Positions 20,409-31,841 are shown, numbered from the stretch's first letter. The stretch: 64,000 nt of DNA from Amoebidium appalachense (GCA_963693365.1 CAVNZM010000013.1:2728001-2792000); one strand, 5' to 3'. The notes: generated from the letters alone by a model not told the origin. Program-made: numbers and translations.

Positions 20409-21064
20409 GCCGTGGTTTACAACCATTGCAGGTTCACTTTCGTCCAAGGGGATGTCCCCCTAGAGGCAACACACGTCCCGGAGTAGTTTTCATAGAGGTT
20501 TTATTTGTGGAAATTATTGACATAAATATTTTTCTGGGTAATCACGTAGAATGGGTGTTCGATACCAACATAACCATGTAGGCTTCATTTCGTGTTTTAG
20601 CAGTTCGCGGTTGGCTGCCCGCACACGGGCACCTATTAGCCAATCAAAACATCAGATACCACAGAACACTAGACCGAGTTATGATTGGCTCGGATCAGAT
20701 TTCACATATTGCTAGATCGATTTTGATTGGCTCAGATCGGTAGGCTTAGGTATATAAGCACGACAGTTTTTAGCAGATCAGCAAGCTACAAACACATCTT
20801 CTGTGTTTAGCATCCACAGCCTTACAGCTATATATTCCTTTTCACCCACCCACCTACACCCACACTCAACCCCCATTGATCCACACATACGTGCTGTTTT
20901 TTCACGGGGCGAAGACTTCCCCCGTTTTTTTGGGCACATGGACCTCACGGATCAATAAATTGATGACTGGGGGCTTGCCGTGGTTTACAACCATTGCAGG
21001 TTCACTTTCGTCCAAGGGGATGTCCCCCTAGAGGCAACACACGTCCCGGAGTAGTTTTCAAAGA
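20409..21064 (+). repeat. YRE-2 split direct repeats B1, A2, u, B2
   Basis: B1 20409-20496, A2 20497-20844, u 20845-20975 (with ATCAATAAAT), B2 20976-21064. Same order as in YRE-1 and YRE-4. Confidence 0.88.
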
Positions 21065-21242
21065 TTATAATTAGCCGAAGCAACTTCTACCCTTGCAGCT
21101 AACATTTATTAGTATGGGTAGTACGTAGAAGTATATACGAATCGCCAATGTGTAGCGAGCTTTTGGGGTGATTATTTTACAGGCACACACGATATGCTGT
21201 GTGAACCGTGACCCCTGTCCGACCAGACGCACACACGTACAT

Positions 21243-21280
<38 letters not shown>

Positions 21281-21306
21281 GCGTGCACATACACACGTGC
21301 ACACAC

Positions 21307-21365
<59 letters not shown>

Positions 21366-21633
21366 TACACACACACACGACACACACAAAATTCTGAATA
21401 ATCGGACAATCTAAGATTTATATCACAGGTAGCTCGACAGCTACTTACTATAATGATATGTGCACAAGTAGACCACAGATAACTATGCGTACAGATACTA
21501 ATAGACTACAGCTGATTCGCCTGGGATGTTCATGAGATCTGATCTACATAAAGCCTATGAACATTAGGGGAGGTGTTAGCAGTTCGCACGAAAATCAGGC
21601 GCGTGCATGCGCATACAAGCACAGTAGTACTGT

Positions 21634-21667
<34 letters not shown>

Positions 21668-22240
21668 GGCTCCTCCCCCCACACACACACACCTCCACAT
21701 GCACACACACACACGCATGCACGCACACACACACACCAAGGCGCACCCACACACTCACGCACCACTCGCAAGCGCGTGTGTCGCGGCATTCAAATTTACA
21801 CCCACCAAACACACAAGGTATCTCCATGCATGCTCTGTCCAACCATAACATATGCACGACACGGCATGTGGTACGCAAGTGTACACGCAAAAACAGTTTT
21901 TTTTTTTTTTTTTTTTTTTTTTGCTCCCCACGTGCACACTGAATTGCTATTACAAATATAGATGTGTGTACACAGGCACGTGTTGGTATAACACAAATCC
22001 TGGTATTGCAGTTCACATACTGTAGATGACTGCACACATCGTTATTCACCCTTCATTCTCTCTTCTTTTCTTTCTTTCTTTCTTTCTTTCTTTCTTTTTT
22101 CCCCCTCGTACACATCATTCCGAACACTTTTTTCCCCTGCCCCCCCCCCCCCCTCCCCCCCCCCCCCCCCCCCCCTTCCCCTCACAACCTTCTGTTGCTC
22201 ACTGTTAATGACGTTGCTGAGAACCATAACGATAATATAT
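21065..22240. repeat. Microsatellite-rich spacer: CA arrays, poly-C, poly-T
   Basis: CA runs at 21241-21390, poly-C at 21637-21665, CA-rich at 21681-21745, a T run at 21897-21922, TTTC repeats at 22070-22095, and C runs at 22141-22177. No supported gene. Confidence 0.85.
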
Positions 22241-23340
22241 TAATATCAAATACCATCACCATATCAATATTAAATTTTGGAGCACGGCACCGGAACTCAA
22301 ATCAACTTGCACCTTGCAGACACGCATGTTATGCTGTGTATCTTTAATCAACAAATAAACGGGCCCGGGTCGATATCTCACATGTTCATGCACCACTTAT
22401 CTCTTAACTCCCATACTGCCCTAAAACTCACTTCATACTCATCAGATATCATAGTGGTTATCTGAAATGCTTAGCGGCATTAGAGCATTAAATGATTTAA
22501 AATAAATATTTATTAAATTGCCATGTTCACAACACCGTCTACGGCTTTCCGACCGCCGCACAATTGGGATCTCAGCACGGTGTGTCCTCGGAATAACAAC
22601 CGGTACATATAATTACTATCCAGTACCGGTGATCTAAACTTTTCGGGTCTACATGCCGCTCAACAGCATGCCCCGTAAATTCACTACATACAAAATATGG
22701 TATGTTAAAGACTCTCAGCACATATGAACTCCCTATCATCTGTGATTTAGAGGCGGTACTGCAGTTTTTTAATTTTTAAAAGCCAGACTTTCGCATATGT
22801 ACAGATTAAGACCAAATGCATGCATACAAGTTCAACTTCTGGAGGCAATAAGTACTTTCACGATTTCCCAGTTTCAAAAAGATAGCCACCCAAATAAGAA
22901 CTGGCACTAAAAAAAAAAAGCATCATGACGGTCAATAGAACAACCACCTACGTCAATAGCCAACCATTCAATCTCAACTCTGAAATTTCCGTTTCAGATA
23001 TCCAGCCCCCGAAAATGACATTCTCTTTCCCCCGCCGCGCTGAAAAGCCTCGCCATTAAGGCCATGTGTTGCATACTGCATGCTAGGAACCCCCCCCTGC
23101 CGCAAAAAGCAAATCCGTACTCGCCGAGTTATTTTCCGTCTTTCCACCCTTACCAACCGAAAATCCCGAGGCCGTGTAAACAACTGTACTGTACATGTTT
23201 ACTAAAGAATGTGATCTACTAGCACACGATTCGTGCTTTGTCATGAATATCACATAAATATTATGTCCGCACCAAAAGGACTCACTCTGACCTAAGAATT
23301 GAACCATGTATGATTCTATTGCTGCATACCACATAAACGA
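22241..23340. other. Unique-looking intergenic sequence, no gene seen
   Basis: Balanced composition with stops in all frames and only short open frames. No RNA gene or repeat recognised. Confidence 0.55.
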
Positions 23341-23500
23341 AGTGAACCAATAAGATGTTTGCATAAATAGGACGAAGGTCTGACTGGCTCGGACCGCACC
23401 AGAATCACGAATGGCATGTTGCCACCCGCGCTCGCCGCGGATGAACCAATCCTGGGCCTTGATCCGAAACCTGGGGGCTATATAAGAAAGCCGTCCCAGT
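23340..23500 (+). promoter_or_regulatory. Promoter-like CCAAT/TATATAAG pointing into the 3' end of the minus-strand gene
   Basis: CCAAT at 23346 and 23446 and TATATAAG at 23479-23486 face right, matching the spacing in YRE promoters. Transcription would begin near 23510 and run antisense to the gene at 23629-25171. No plus-strand coding exon is evident. Confidence 0.45.
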
Positions 23501-23592
23501 ACGGGGATCACATCAGTGAAGTCTGAGACAGACTGAGTCGGCCCATAGTAAAAGCAACCTGGCCGCGTGTGCCTTTCTACCCATTCTCTGTC

Positions 23593-23598
23593 TTTATT
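23593..23598 (-). terminator. Polyadenylation signal AATAAA for the minus-strand gene
   Basis: AATAAA on the minus strand, about 30 nt after the stop codon at 23629. Confidence 0.5.
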
Positions 23599-23628
23599 TT
23601 AATTCAGTTGTACTCTGCCTTATCCTAA

Positions 23629-25171
23629 CTAGTCCAACTGTTTACAGGCCGCCGACGGACGCATATTCTTCATATGGGGTGGAGCAACCCCGTTGAACTG
23701 ATTAGAAATATGTGTGGGTTGCGTGTTGTGTTGGAATCCCCCCGAAAATGCCAGTGCTTGCAATTGCTGTTGTTGCAGGGCCAATAATTTCGCGGCGTGG
23801 CGAGGGCTCAGACCCTGCTGTTGCATCATCTCGATGGACAAAATTCCGGGGAAAGAAACCTCCTCGACAGGATACGCCGCTGCTTGTACACCGTACATGG
23901 CGGGTGGCGCCTGGGGGTTCATCATACTGAAATTCTGTGGTGGATATACTGCATGTGGATAAGCGTACTGCATCCCGGGATGGAAATTTTGGGGGTGCAA
24001 TGCTGGCACCTGCTGCAGGGCCGGGCCCATAGTGTCCATTTGTGCGATCCGCTGTGATAGCGCCATGATTTGTTGCTGTAGGCTATCCAACACCATAATC
24101 GTCGCTGGATCCGACCCCCCATGCACATGCAACGAATTTCCGCGGCCGTCTTGCGATTTTATGCTGGAATTGGAGCCCGACTGGGGGTCTTCCTCGCGCT
24201 GAACGTCGTAAAACATGGTGTTGTGTGCGCTCTCCGGGTGCACCGACATTTCCTTTCCCTTAAAGTGATTCAACTCGTCTTGGATAGCATATAACTCTTC
24301 GGGTGTCCGCCAACTGTTAAACGAGCGCCTGTCGTATATGTCTGGTGAGAACATATCCCCCACCATTACGTGGTCATGGAAGCGCACATTTCCCTTTGCA
24401 GCCCCCTCCGTTTTTGAAAAATTGAGTGGTCGCTCTGAGAAACCAGCGCGCTTGCCAGTACCGGGCTGCCGTCAACTCGGACATTTACGTCGCTCGAAGA
24501 CCGTTTTGGGGGGGTTTAATCTGTTGGGGACAGCGGAAATGGGCGCTCGGTTGGCACCTGAGCCTTGGGCCTGCGAATTTGGCTGGGTGGGGTTTTTTAC
24601 GACAGGCGAGGAAGAGCCTTCGCTCCCAGTTCGTTTCAGAATGGGCACGACGACAGGGGTTGCCTTTTTTTGGCGCATTTTCAGGGACGATTATTGGCGT
24701 TGGTGGGGTGTTGGTGATTGATCCAGTTTTGGCTAAGGGCGCAGTTACTCGAGTGGGGCACGCTTGATTCACCGCCTGAAAATTATTTGTAAATTTCGCA
24801 AAGAATTGCGCATCCACATCGTCATGGTCAAGAACCGTCGGGTCAGAGAGAGTTCTCCTTATCGGACCTGGCCCCTTGCCTCCAGGAAAACTGCGGGAAT
24901 TTACTAGTGGGGATTCGGGTTCTTTGTCTTCCGATCTCGGCAGTACGTCGAAAGAGGCGCGAAATTCGACGGGTTTCGAGTTCTCCTTTTCGTTTGTAAC
25001 TTTATCTGAATCTTCTTCGCCAGTGAAGCTGTTGCACGGGCTTACGTTGTCACTGTATGTGCTTACGTAGTGGTAGGTGTTTTTTCGTGGTTTTGTTTGT
25101 GTTATGCGTGAAACTATCTTAAGATGGTTTTGGTGGAGGGCAGGAGCGACCCATGGTGCATTTCCCACCAC
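23629..25171 (-). CDS. Unrecognised host protein with Q-rich region; two exons, one apparent frameshift
   Basis: Model: 25171-24489, a 54-nt intron (24488-24435, GTAAATG...TTCTCAG), then 24434-23629. Without the intron, a TGA at 24472-24474 interrupts the frame. Removing it joins FERQRPLNFSKTEGAAK in frame. A one-base shift is still needed at an A7 run (24665-24671), from APKKG to KKATPVVVP, so this is a sequencing error or a pseudogene. Exon 1 includes PIRRTLSDPTVLDHDD. Exon 2 has a conserved-looking block, VRFHDHVMVGDMFSPDIYD then ELNHFKGKEMSVHPESAHNT, followed by a Q/P/M-rich tail (QQQQLQALAFSGG). The first codon in the model is ATG (MVGNAPWVAP), but the frame is open further upstream. Low complexity suggests a regulatory or RNA-binding scaffold role, which is not demonstrated. 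Confidence 0.55.
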
Positions 25172-25297
25172 TAAGGTCCTGGACGCTCCAGCACTAGATA
25201 TGTAAGCGAATATCGGATCAACAACGTTCTATCGTTCATTGCAGTGACGAATGACAGGCAGGTTTCAGAAAAAGTCAACGTTTATAATCGTTCCTTC

Positions 25298-25407
25298 ATG
25301 GCACTCTTTCGCTTTCCGAATCCTCCTGTTATGACGTCGCGGCAGCAGGCAAACCGAATGACGGGCGATGGCACGACCCCATGTGCCTGTATAGACTGCG
25401 GAATTCC
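25298..25407 (+). CDS. Candidate first exon, divergent from the minus-strand gene
   Basis: An ATG at 25298 opens MALFRFPNPPVMTSRQQANR and continues to a Cys-containing end (CACIDC). It stops at a good donor, CC/GTAAGA, at 25408. No second exon or family is recognised. Confidence 0.25.
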
Positions 25408-26355
25408 GTAAGAAATTCACAATCATCATATCTCGTATTTATCTCGTATTTTTGTCGAATGGAGCGCATGGTTGGTGGATTAGAAGATAACCGTCTGCGT
25501 TTTTTAGTTGCTTAGTTAGACATAACTAATTTTTATGCCACTATGGCGTGTTCCCTCGCGAGAAAGTTATTTTTCTTTTGACTCGGGTTTATTGATCCGT
25601 TGATGAAGGCAACGTGCAGCCACAGGCTACATAACCACCAATAGAACTGAAAAAGCCAAAGCTATGAAATAAAAATAAAGCGACAAGTGACAAAGGACAC
25701 CAGCGGGTAAAACCGTAAGTGTACGTGTATGCGTGAAACTAGTTTGCTCCAACTAGTCATATGCATCGATGTTGACCAGACCACACTCTGCAAGAAGACA
25801 TCATTACTGCTCCTTCCCAACAGGCCCCCCTCAAAACCTATCGAGGCACAGCAAGCAAGTCAGCCTCTAAAAGAGCAATGCAGACCAAATCTGAGCTAAA
25901 AAACAATCCCAACGGGCCCTGCCCCTAGATAACCCGGAGAAACTGCATCTAGCTCTCTGATAAGGTGGCATAGTTGTGGCAGGACACACAGAAAAACACA
26001 ATTACAGAATGCATGCAAGCAAACCTGGTCATTGCCATACGACTGGAGGCTAAGGACTGGCAGTCACTTTGAAAGCTCCCCGACGACCAATTAGCCGCCC
26101 CTCCACTCACGCAGCGCAGAAGTAGCTGAAGAAGTTGCAGCAGCCCACCGCCAATAGGTCGCGTAGAAACGTAGACAGCATGTAGAAGTTACCATAGGTT
26201 GCAGTGGACCACCAGGCGTTGAAGAAACCACTTCTCAAGCGAGAAACTCCGCGAGAGGGAGATGCGCCCACACTCTCACAGCAGTAGGAATACACCAGGC
26301 GACACCACACACACGCTGCAGTCACGTTCCCCTGAGTGGGACTCCCTCCCACCAC
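25408..26355. other. Intergenic, no gene seen
   Basis: No convincing coding frame. Short frames at the right end lack family features. Confidence 0.5.
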
Positions 26356-26655
26356 AAAAAAGAAGAAACGAAAGCCTTTATATACCTGCCATGGTGAAGA
26401 ATCGGGAAAAAAAGTTGACGGGACAGCTAAGAGATCGAAGTGAAAGTGAAGTCCACAAAAAGAAGAAACGAAAGCCTTTATATACCTGCCATGGTGAAGA
26501 ATCGGGAAAAAAAGTTGACGTGACAGCTAAGAGATCGAAGTGAAAGTGAAGTCCACAAAAAGAAGAAACGAAAGCCTTTATATACCTGCCATGGTGAAGA
26601 ATCGGGGAAAAAAGTTGACGTGACAGCTAAGAGATCAAAGTGAAAGTGAAGTTAA
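26356..26655. repeat. 100-bp tandem repeat, three units
   Basis: AAGAAGAAACGAAAGCC starts at 26360, 26460 and 26560. Each unit includes TTTATATACCTGCCATGGTG and TGAAAGTGAAGT, with very few differences between units. The TTTATATA may serve as repeated TATA-like elements. Confidence 0.92.
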
Positions 26656-26894
26656 TTTTTTATGAATGTCCAAAGGGAGGAGGGTACTTAGGACTTTTGA
26701 GATAATGGACACGTGCAGCGATTTCTGCCGTTTTATTTTTGCAATTTTGGGTCAAAAATAAGTTGCCGGCAATGCCTGAGGCTATAATATTATGGGTTGG
26801 CACAGCCATGCGTCATTCACACCAATCAGACTTTACGAAAATTTAGAAGTGTTTGCTAAAACATGGATAAGATTCTTACTTTTGTTCAGTACTA

Positions 26895-28632
26895 TTATTT
26901 TTCCAAACCCCGCTTGACCTCCGATTTGCTTAATTCGAGCAATGCCATTAATTGAGATTTTACAACATTGAACCTGTTACCCTTACCCGATTTTCCAAGA
27001 AAACTACTTCCGGTAGAAATCGTCCCACACATATTCTCGAATTTCACAGGGTCTATCCATTGAACATATTCCTTTAACTGCTCCTTCTGTACATTCGGCC
27101 TATAGAACCCCTGAAAACTTTTATCTGTGCAAGTCAAAACTGGAAAGGTAGTGGAAGTCTGCCTTGCAGGATCTTCCTTGTGAATAAACATAGGTTGCAG
27201 TTTTGCGTCATATCTCAGATCACTAGCCACACCATCAGGACACCACCAATGCACCCAAAAAGTTCTATCAGCCGGTAGGGCCTCTGGATTTTCAATATGA
27301 ATTACTTTCGCCACACAAAATTCCCCCAAGTAGTCTGATCCGGGAGTATTCTGTGCGTCGTCCCAAGTGTGCACCAACACAAAATCATTTTCATTGGGAG
27401 CACCCGGGTTTGTAAATTTTACGATTTGGCGCCTTTCCCTCCTACCGTCAGCCCCAATGCACGGTATGTCGCAGTCATCTCCATCTCTGTTGTTCGGATC
27501 TTCAAGTTCGTCCGGGATGGCCGGAAGACCTGGAGGGGGCGGTCGCGGGTATGATCGATTGGATGTCAAATCGCTAACCAGCCGAAAGGGAAACGTAATG
27601 ACATTTTCGAATGCCGGCGCAGGTTGCGTGAACTCGCCTGTCACTGTATCATATCCGGCACTCTGCGCTTGCTCCTTCCACCACTCCAGGTGCTCTCCAT
27701 CAGGGTCCAAAAATACATTGTCCTTAGCCAATCGCTCAAGCATACTTCCAAGTGTGCCCCATTGTTCGCGTAGCCAAATCGGAAAAGGCTGAATAGACGA
27801 CCCTTGGTTCACCTTGATTGACATCGATGCAGGCTGGTTGGGGAGCGTGTGAAGAAGAGCCTTACGCGAACCTCTACATTCTATCCACTCGCCTTGGCTG
27901 GCAAGTCGCCGAACCTCAAATTTTACGCCAGTGTCCAGTTTGATCCATCGGAAGCATCGCCATTTTGCGAAGTACGACAGGGGATCGGCGCAAGGGGCTA
28001 ACCACTCTGTGAACTCTGGAATGGCTTGTACATTGTGCACCTCAGGAGGCTCCACCACTCTCCCTCTTTGGCGAATATACGGCGCTAAATCTTTCGATCT
28101 TGGTCGCTTTTTCAAAGTCTCCATCAAATCGGGAACAGTCCGCGGCGGTTGCTCAGTCAGGTAATGGTTGAATCCCCGAAAGCGGCCATCGATATCCTCG
28201 TGCGTATGTCCCGGAAGAAGGAACGAACACTCCACAGTGGTGAACACACCCCTAGAAACGAGTAATTCAAAAAATTGCATCATTGCGTTGCAATGATTCT
28301 CGGAGGCGTTATCCATTTGCACGTACAACGTCTCTGGCAACGAGCCCCGTATCTCCAATTCACGCTCGATTGCCAACGTGAGTGCCGCGATTTGGACATT
28401 GGCACCCTTGCGACCGTGCTCATCCACGATTGTGTAGAGGGTGCGGCCATGAACGAGGACACTGGTTATCCGAACGGCCTTCTTGGGAATCGAGCTCGCG
28501 GCTTTGGAGTTCCAATGTACGTTCGGGATTTCGGATTTTGCTTGGTCCATTGAGTCAACGATGACACTCATGTACTTGTGTGGCTCCCGAATTGCAGCTG
28601 ACCGATGCTGGTAATAGCTCTCTCTCTCCTTT
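26895..28632 (-). CDS. DUF7869-like transposase domain gene, last exon found (exon D)
   Basis: A single open exon of 579 codons ending in TAA. It carries three acidic motifs expected of an RNase H-fold transposase-like domain: YMSVIVDSMDQAK, LYVQMDNASENHC and LPGHTHEDIDGRFRG. This spacing is known to me from the DUF7869 family found in mobile-element proteins. The C-terminal 350 residues are less conserved and include HTWDDAQNTPGSDYLG. The exon starts at 28632 after TGTCACAG. The split codon joins LQ-R-KERESYY with exon C (30135-30376). An ATG at 28646 would give a shorter product, but the family continues upstream. No terminal inverted repeats were found around it, so it may be a domesticated gene or an old transposon. 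Confidence 0.75.
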
Positions 28633-28671
28633 CTGTGACATCTCATGGTCAATCACTATATATATGGTTAG

Positions 28672-28812
28672 GAGGATCATAATCCTAGTGTCAACCAGGA
28701 GACCCGATCCTAATCACAACTAGGACTCTGGATCCTAGTTACAACTAGGACAATATATCCTAGTTACAACTAGGATGACGTCATCCTAGTTGGTACTAGG
28801 ATGACGTCACTC
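28672..28812. promoter_or_regulatory. Array of palindromes with CRE-type TGACGTCA
   Basis: Four units of about 27-31 bp, each a hairpin such as ATCCTAGTTACAACTAGGAT. The last two are joined by GATGACGTCA. It lies 40-180 nt upstream of exon D on the sense strand, within the intron. It may be an internal promoter or enhancer, or a structured intron element. Confidence 0.6.
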
Positions 28813-28824
28813 GTTTATCTTCAA

Positions 28825-28935
28825 TGGCTGTACGACACAACTGTGCGGTTTCATGCACTCTAATAATTGCGAATATGTGTGTGTACGACAAAGCTGTGCG
28901 GTTTCATGCACTCTAGTTGCGAATATGTGTATGTA
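28825..28935. repeat. 55-bp direct duplication
   Basis: GTACGACA, GCTGTGCGGTTTCATGCACT and GCGAATATGTGT occur twice, about 54 bp apart. Confidence 0.8.
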
Positions 28936-29082
28936 TATAGTGACATACTTTGATTGCAGGAAGTTGCTACCAAAGAGATGTGCGCGATGCGGTGATTTGA
29001 AATACATGTGATGTCGCCAGATACAAACCCAAATACCAACCCAAATACCCTACGCGCAGGCACACACGTACACAGTCACTTG

Positions 29083-29103
29083 CAAGTGCTTGCGCACACA
29101 CGT

Positions 29104-29170
<67 letters not shown>

Positions 29171-29253
29171 CACAACGCCACTACCCAAGCTCCCCCCCTT
29201 TTTTTTTCCCTCCTCCACGAAAACATGACTATGTGTGTGTGTTTTGTTCAAGT

Positions 29254-29290
<37 letters not shown>

Positions 29291-29354
29291 GGAAGACTGT
29301 GTGGTTGTGGTTGTGTGTGTGCATGTGTGGTACGTGCGGGTGTGCGGGTGTGCA

Positions 29355-29410
<56 letters not shown>

Positions 29411-29599
29411 AATGTGCGTGCGTGGGTGTTTATTTTGGAACAGGTTGTCAGGTGTGTTGTTTTAGAGGTTGTGTGTATGCGTGTGCCGTGCATGTAATGA
29501 TGGTGGTGGTGGTGATGGTGTTTGGGGGGGGGGAGGGAAGTCCAAGTGCTTGCGCACACGTGCATGCGCGCACGCAACCACACACACACGCACACGCAC

Positions 29600-29682
<83 letters not shown>

Positions 29683-29812
29683 CACAACACCGCTCCCCCC
29701 CCCCCCTCCCCCCCCTTTCTTTGCCCTCCTCCACGAGAACATGTGACTGTGTGTGTGTGTGTGAGGGGGGATGGGGGGAGGGGGGAGGGGGAGGCGGACT
29801 GTGTGGTTGTGG

Positions 29813-29908
<96 letters not shown>

Positions 29909-30085
29909 TACGCGGGAGTGTGCAGGTGTGCATGCTTGTTTGTGTGTGTGTGTGTGTGTGTGTGAATGTGCGTGCGTGGGTGTTTACTTTGGAAGATGTT
30001 GTCAGGTGTGATGTTGTAAAGGTTTTGTGTATGTGTGTGCCGTGCACGTAATGATGGTGGTGGTGGTGATGGCGTTTGGTGGGTG
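29083..30085. repeat. Tandem duplication of a 460-bp CA/poly-G/GT cassette
   Basis: CAAGTGCTTGCGCACAC begins both units (29083 and 29543). Each then has a CA array, ATGCACAAC, a C/T-rich stretch, CCTCCACGA, AACATG, a G tract, GACTGTGTGGTTGTGG, a GT array, and ends ATGATGGTGGTGGTGGTGATGG. The whole lies in the intron between exons C and D of the minus-strand gene. Confidence 0.88.
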
Positions 30086-30088
30086 GGT

Positions 30089-30089
<1 letters not shown>

Positions 30090-30127
<38 letters not shown>
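30090..30127. repeat. Poly-G tract (poly-C on the gene sense strand)
   Basis: About 35 uninterrupted G, beginning roughly 10 nt inside the intron after exon C. Confidence 0.9.
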
Positions 30128-30128
<1 letters not shown>

Positions 30129-30134
30129 ACCAGC

Positions 30135-30376
30135 CTTTGGAGATTGATGTGTGCCTCCCGCAGTTCACGGATGTGGATCCTTGCAGCATTGGTGGTGGCC
30201 AGCTTGAGGCGGGCCTTGAGAATGCAGCAGTACTCACATTTGACGAAGTTGGTGGTCTCGGTGCTTAAACTTACACCCTTGAAATGGGTTCTCCAGGCTG
30301 CGTGAAACCCCTCTTGATCAAGGTAGCCCTTGTCTGTTACCCGTGCTTGCCGTTTGCGCTTGTGGCCTGAGGCAGT
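30135..30376 (-). CDS. Exon C of the DUF7869-like gene
   Basis: Acceptor CACACCTTCCAG/ACT. 80 codons plus two bases. The exon encodes a basic start (SGHKRKRQAR), GYLDQEGFHAAWRTHFKGV, a CxxC motif in FVKCEYCCILKARL, and RELREAHINLQ. This is the segment that precedes the catalytic domain in the family. A branch-like CACTAATCG lies about 20 nt before the acceptor. Joining in frame to exon D needs a donor at CAAAG/GCTGGT, a GC-AG intron. The nearest GT (after CTG) would break phase. Confidence 0.65.
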
Positions 30377-30484
30377 CTGGAAGGTGTGAAGATCGATTAG
30401 TGTGGGTTTTTTTCTCTCTGTCAGTAAGGTGTAGGCGGGGTGTTTTTTTTTTGTTGTTGTTGTTCTTGTTGTTCTGCCTTCCCC

Positions 30485-30543
<59 letters not shown>

Positions 30544-30622
30544 TACACGATTTCATGCACGTATGCTCACATACCAATTCGCCTACACATTCTGACGTAC
30601 ACATACTGTAACACACACGCAC

Positions 30623-30695
<73 letters not shown>

Positions 30696-30928
30696 TAGGC
30701 GCTTAAGAAGTAGGGTTGCATGGAGGTGCATGTTATGCTGCATACCTCACATGATGTCAGGATGTCAGGCTACATTACGACGTATACTATCCCAAATACG
30801 GAAGATGGACAGGTTTGGCCCATTATCCCCCCCTGCCCCCCTCTCCCTCGGTATACACTCTGTTTGCCCCAATGTACTCAACATTGCAGTGCTTGCCCCC
30901 CCCCCCCTCCCCCCTCCCAAGTTCTCCA

Positions 30929-31006
<78 letters not shown>

Positions 31007-31095
31007 GCATGCACACACGTACCCATACACGCACACATTCTCACACACATGCTTAAACTGCCCACCCTGTTGTCTTCCTCCACATCCCCCCCTCC

Positions 31096-31126
<31 letters not shown>

Positions 31127-31221
31127 AAAACACATACACACACACAAGCACACGCGTATACACACATGTACACAGCCACACAGAGGGGGGGAGAGAGACG
31201 TGCCTGGTCGGGGCCAAGTAC
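30377..31221. repeat. Intron content: G55 tract and CA arrays
   Basis: Poly-G at 30487-30541, CA at 30624-30695 and 30930-31005, a C-rich tract with an A run at 31086-31130. Between them 30696-30890 is complex but without a supported exon. Confidence 0.8.
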
Positions 31222-31308
31222 ATGTTCCTGTTCGTCGAAATCGGGATGGAGCTGTGCCCACCGTGCCTCGAATTCTTCTTGGTTGGCTGTGTCCTCGGCT
31301 GTGATATC
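31222..31308 (-). CDS. Candidate exon B of the DUF7869-like gene
   Basis: 29 codons, phase 0 at both ends, acidic: DITAEDTANQEEFEARWAQL then HPDFDEQEH. The acceptor is GGAAAACACAG/GAT with branch-like TACTGACC upstream. The donor CAT/GTACTT is weak. Its phase fits both neighbours, so it can be included or skipped without changing frame. Confidence 0.45.
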
Positions 31309-31805
31309 CTGTGTTTTCCAAGCGGACGTAGGTCAGTATTTATGTAACAATATCTGTATGGGTAGAATAGAGGTTGTGTTTCGAATGTGGAGTTTTGGAT
31401 GGATGTTTTCGTGTGTGTATGTGTGTGGGTGCCCTTGCATGTGTGTGTGCCTGACACTGTGCGTGTGTACGTGTGTATGTGCTTGTGTGCCTGTGTGTGT
31501 GTGTGTTTGTGTTTCGTAATGGATGTCCCTTTGTTTGTTTGGGTGTTTGGGTGTTGCTTCGATGGTAATAGGGACATGTGTAATGTGCTGTGTGGTGTGT
31601 GATTGCATGTGTGTGTCGTTTGAAGTTTGTGTGTGTGTGTGGGTATGTGTGTATGTGTGTGTGCATAACCTCCTGAGTTGCAGTGTGCTGGTTGTAAAAG
31701 TTAATAATGTACGATAAAATGCATGTCACACGCTTGTGTTTCAAAAGGTTGTTTATGTATGTATGCATGTTGATAAGGATGCCATAGTGCTTGTGTGTTG
31801 TTCGG

Positions 31806-31841
<36 letters not shown>

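Larger units (their letters stand above)
15629..21064 (+). mobile_element. YRE-2, full-length YR retroelement
   Basis: 5.44 kb with A1 (15629-15976), gag, RT-RNase H, YR, B1 (20409-20496), A2 (20497-20844), u, and B2 (20976-21064). The left flank is A-rich (ATGAAAAA) and the right flank TTATAATTAG, with no evident target duplication. The B end reads CAAAGA instead of CATAGA. Gag and the RT core are open. YR carries a nonsense codon and a frameshift, so the copy is not autonomous. Confidence 0.92.

Noticed and set aside
23083-23511. 142-codon minus-strand frame
   Set aside because: It overlaps a promoter-like region, lacks recognisable domains and has no splice or start support.
26262-26543. 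Lys/Arg-rich 93-codon frame
   Set aside because: It spans the 100-bp tandem repeat and changes reading of the same unit between repeats, so it is not protein-like.
29008-30237. Open frames of 180-350 codons around the CA/GT and poly-G arrays
   Set aside because: Simple-repeat translations lying in an intron of the minus-strand gene. The duplicated cassette explains their similarity.
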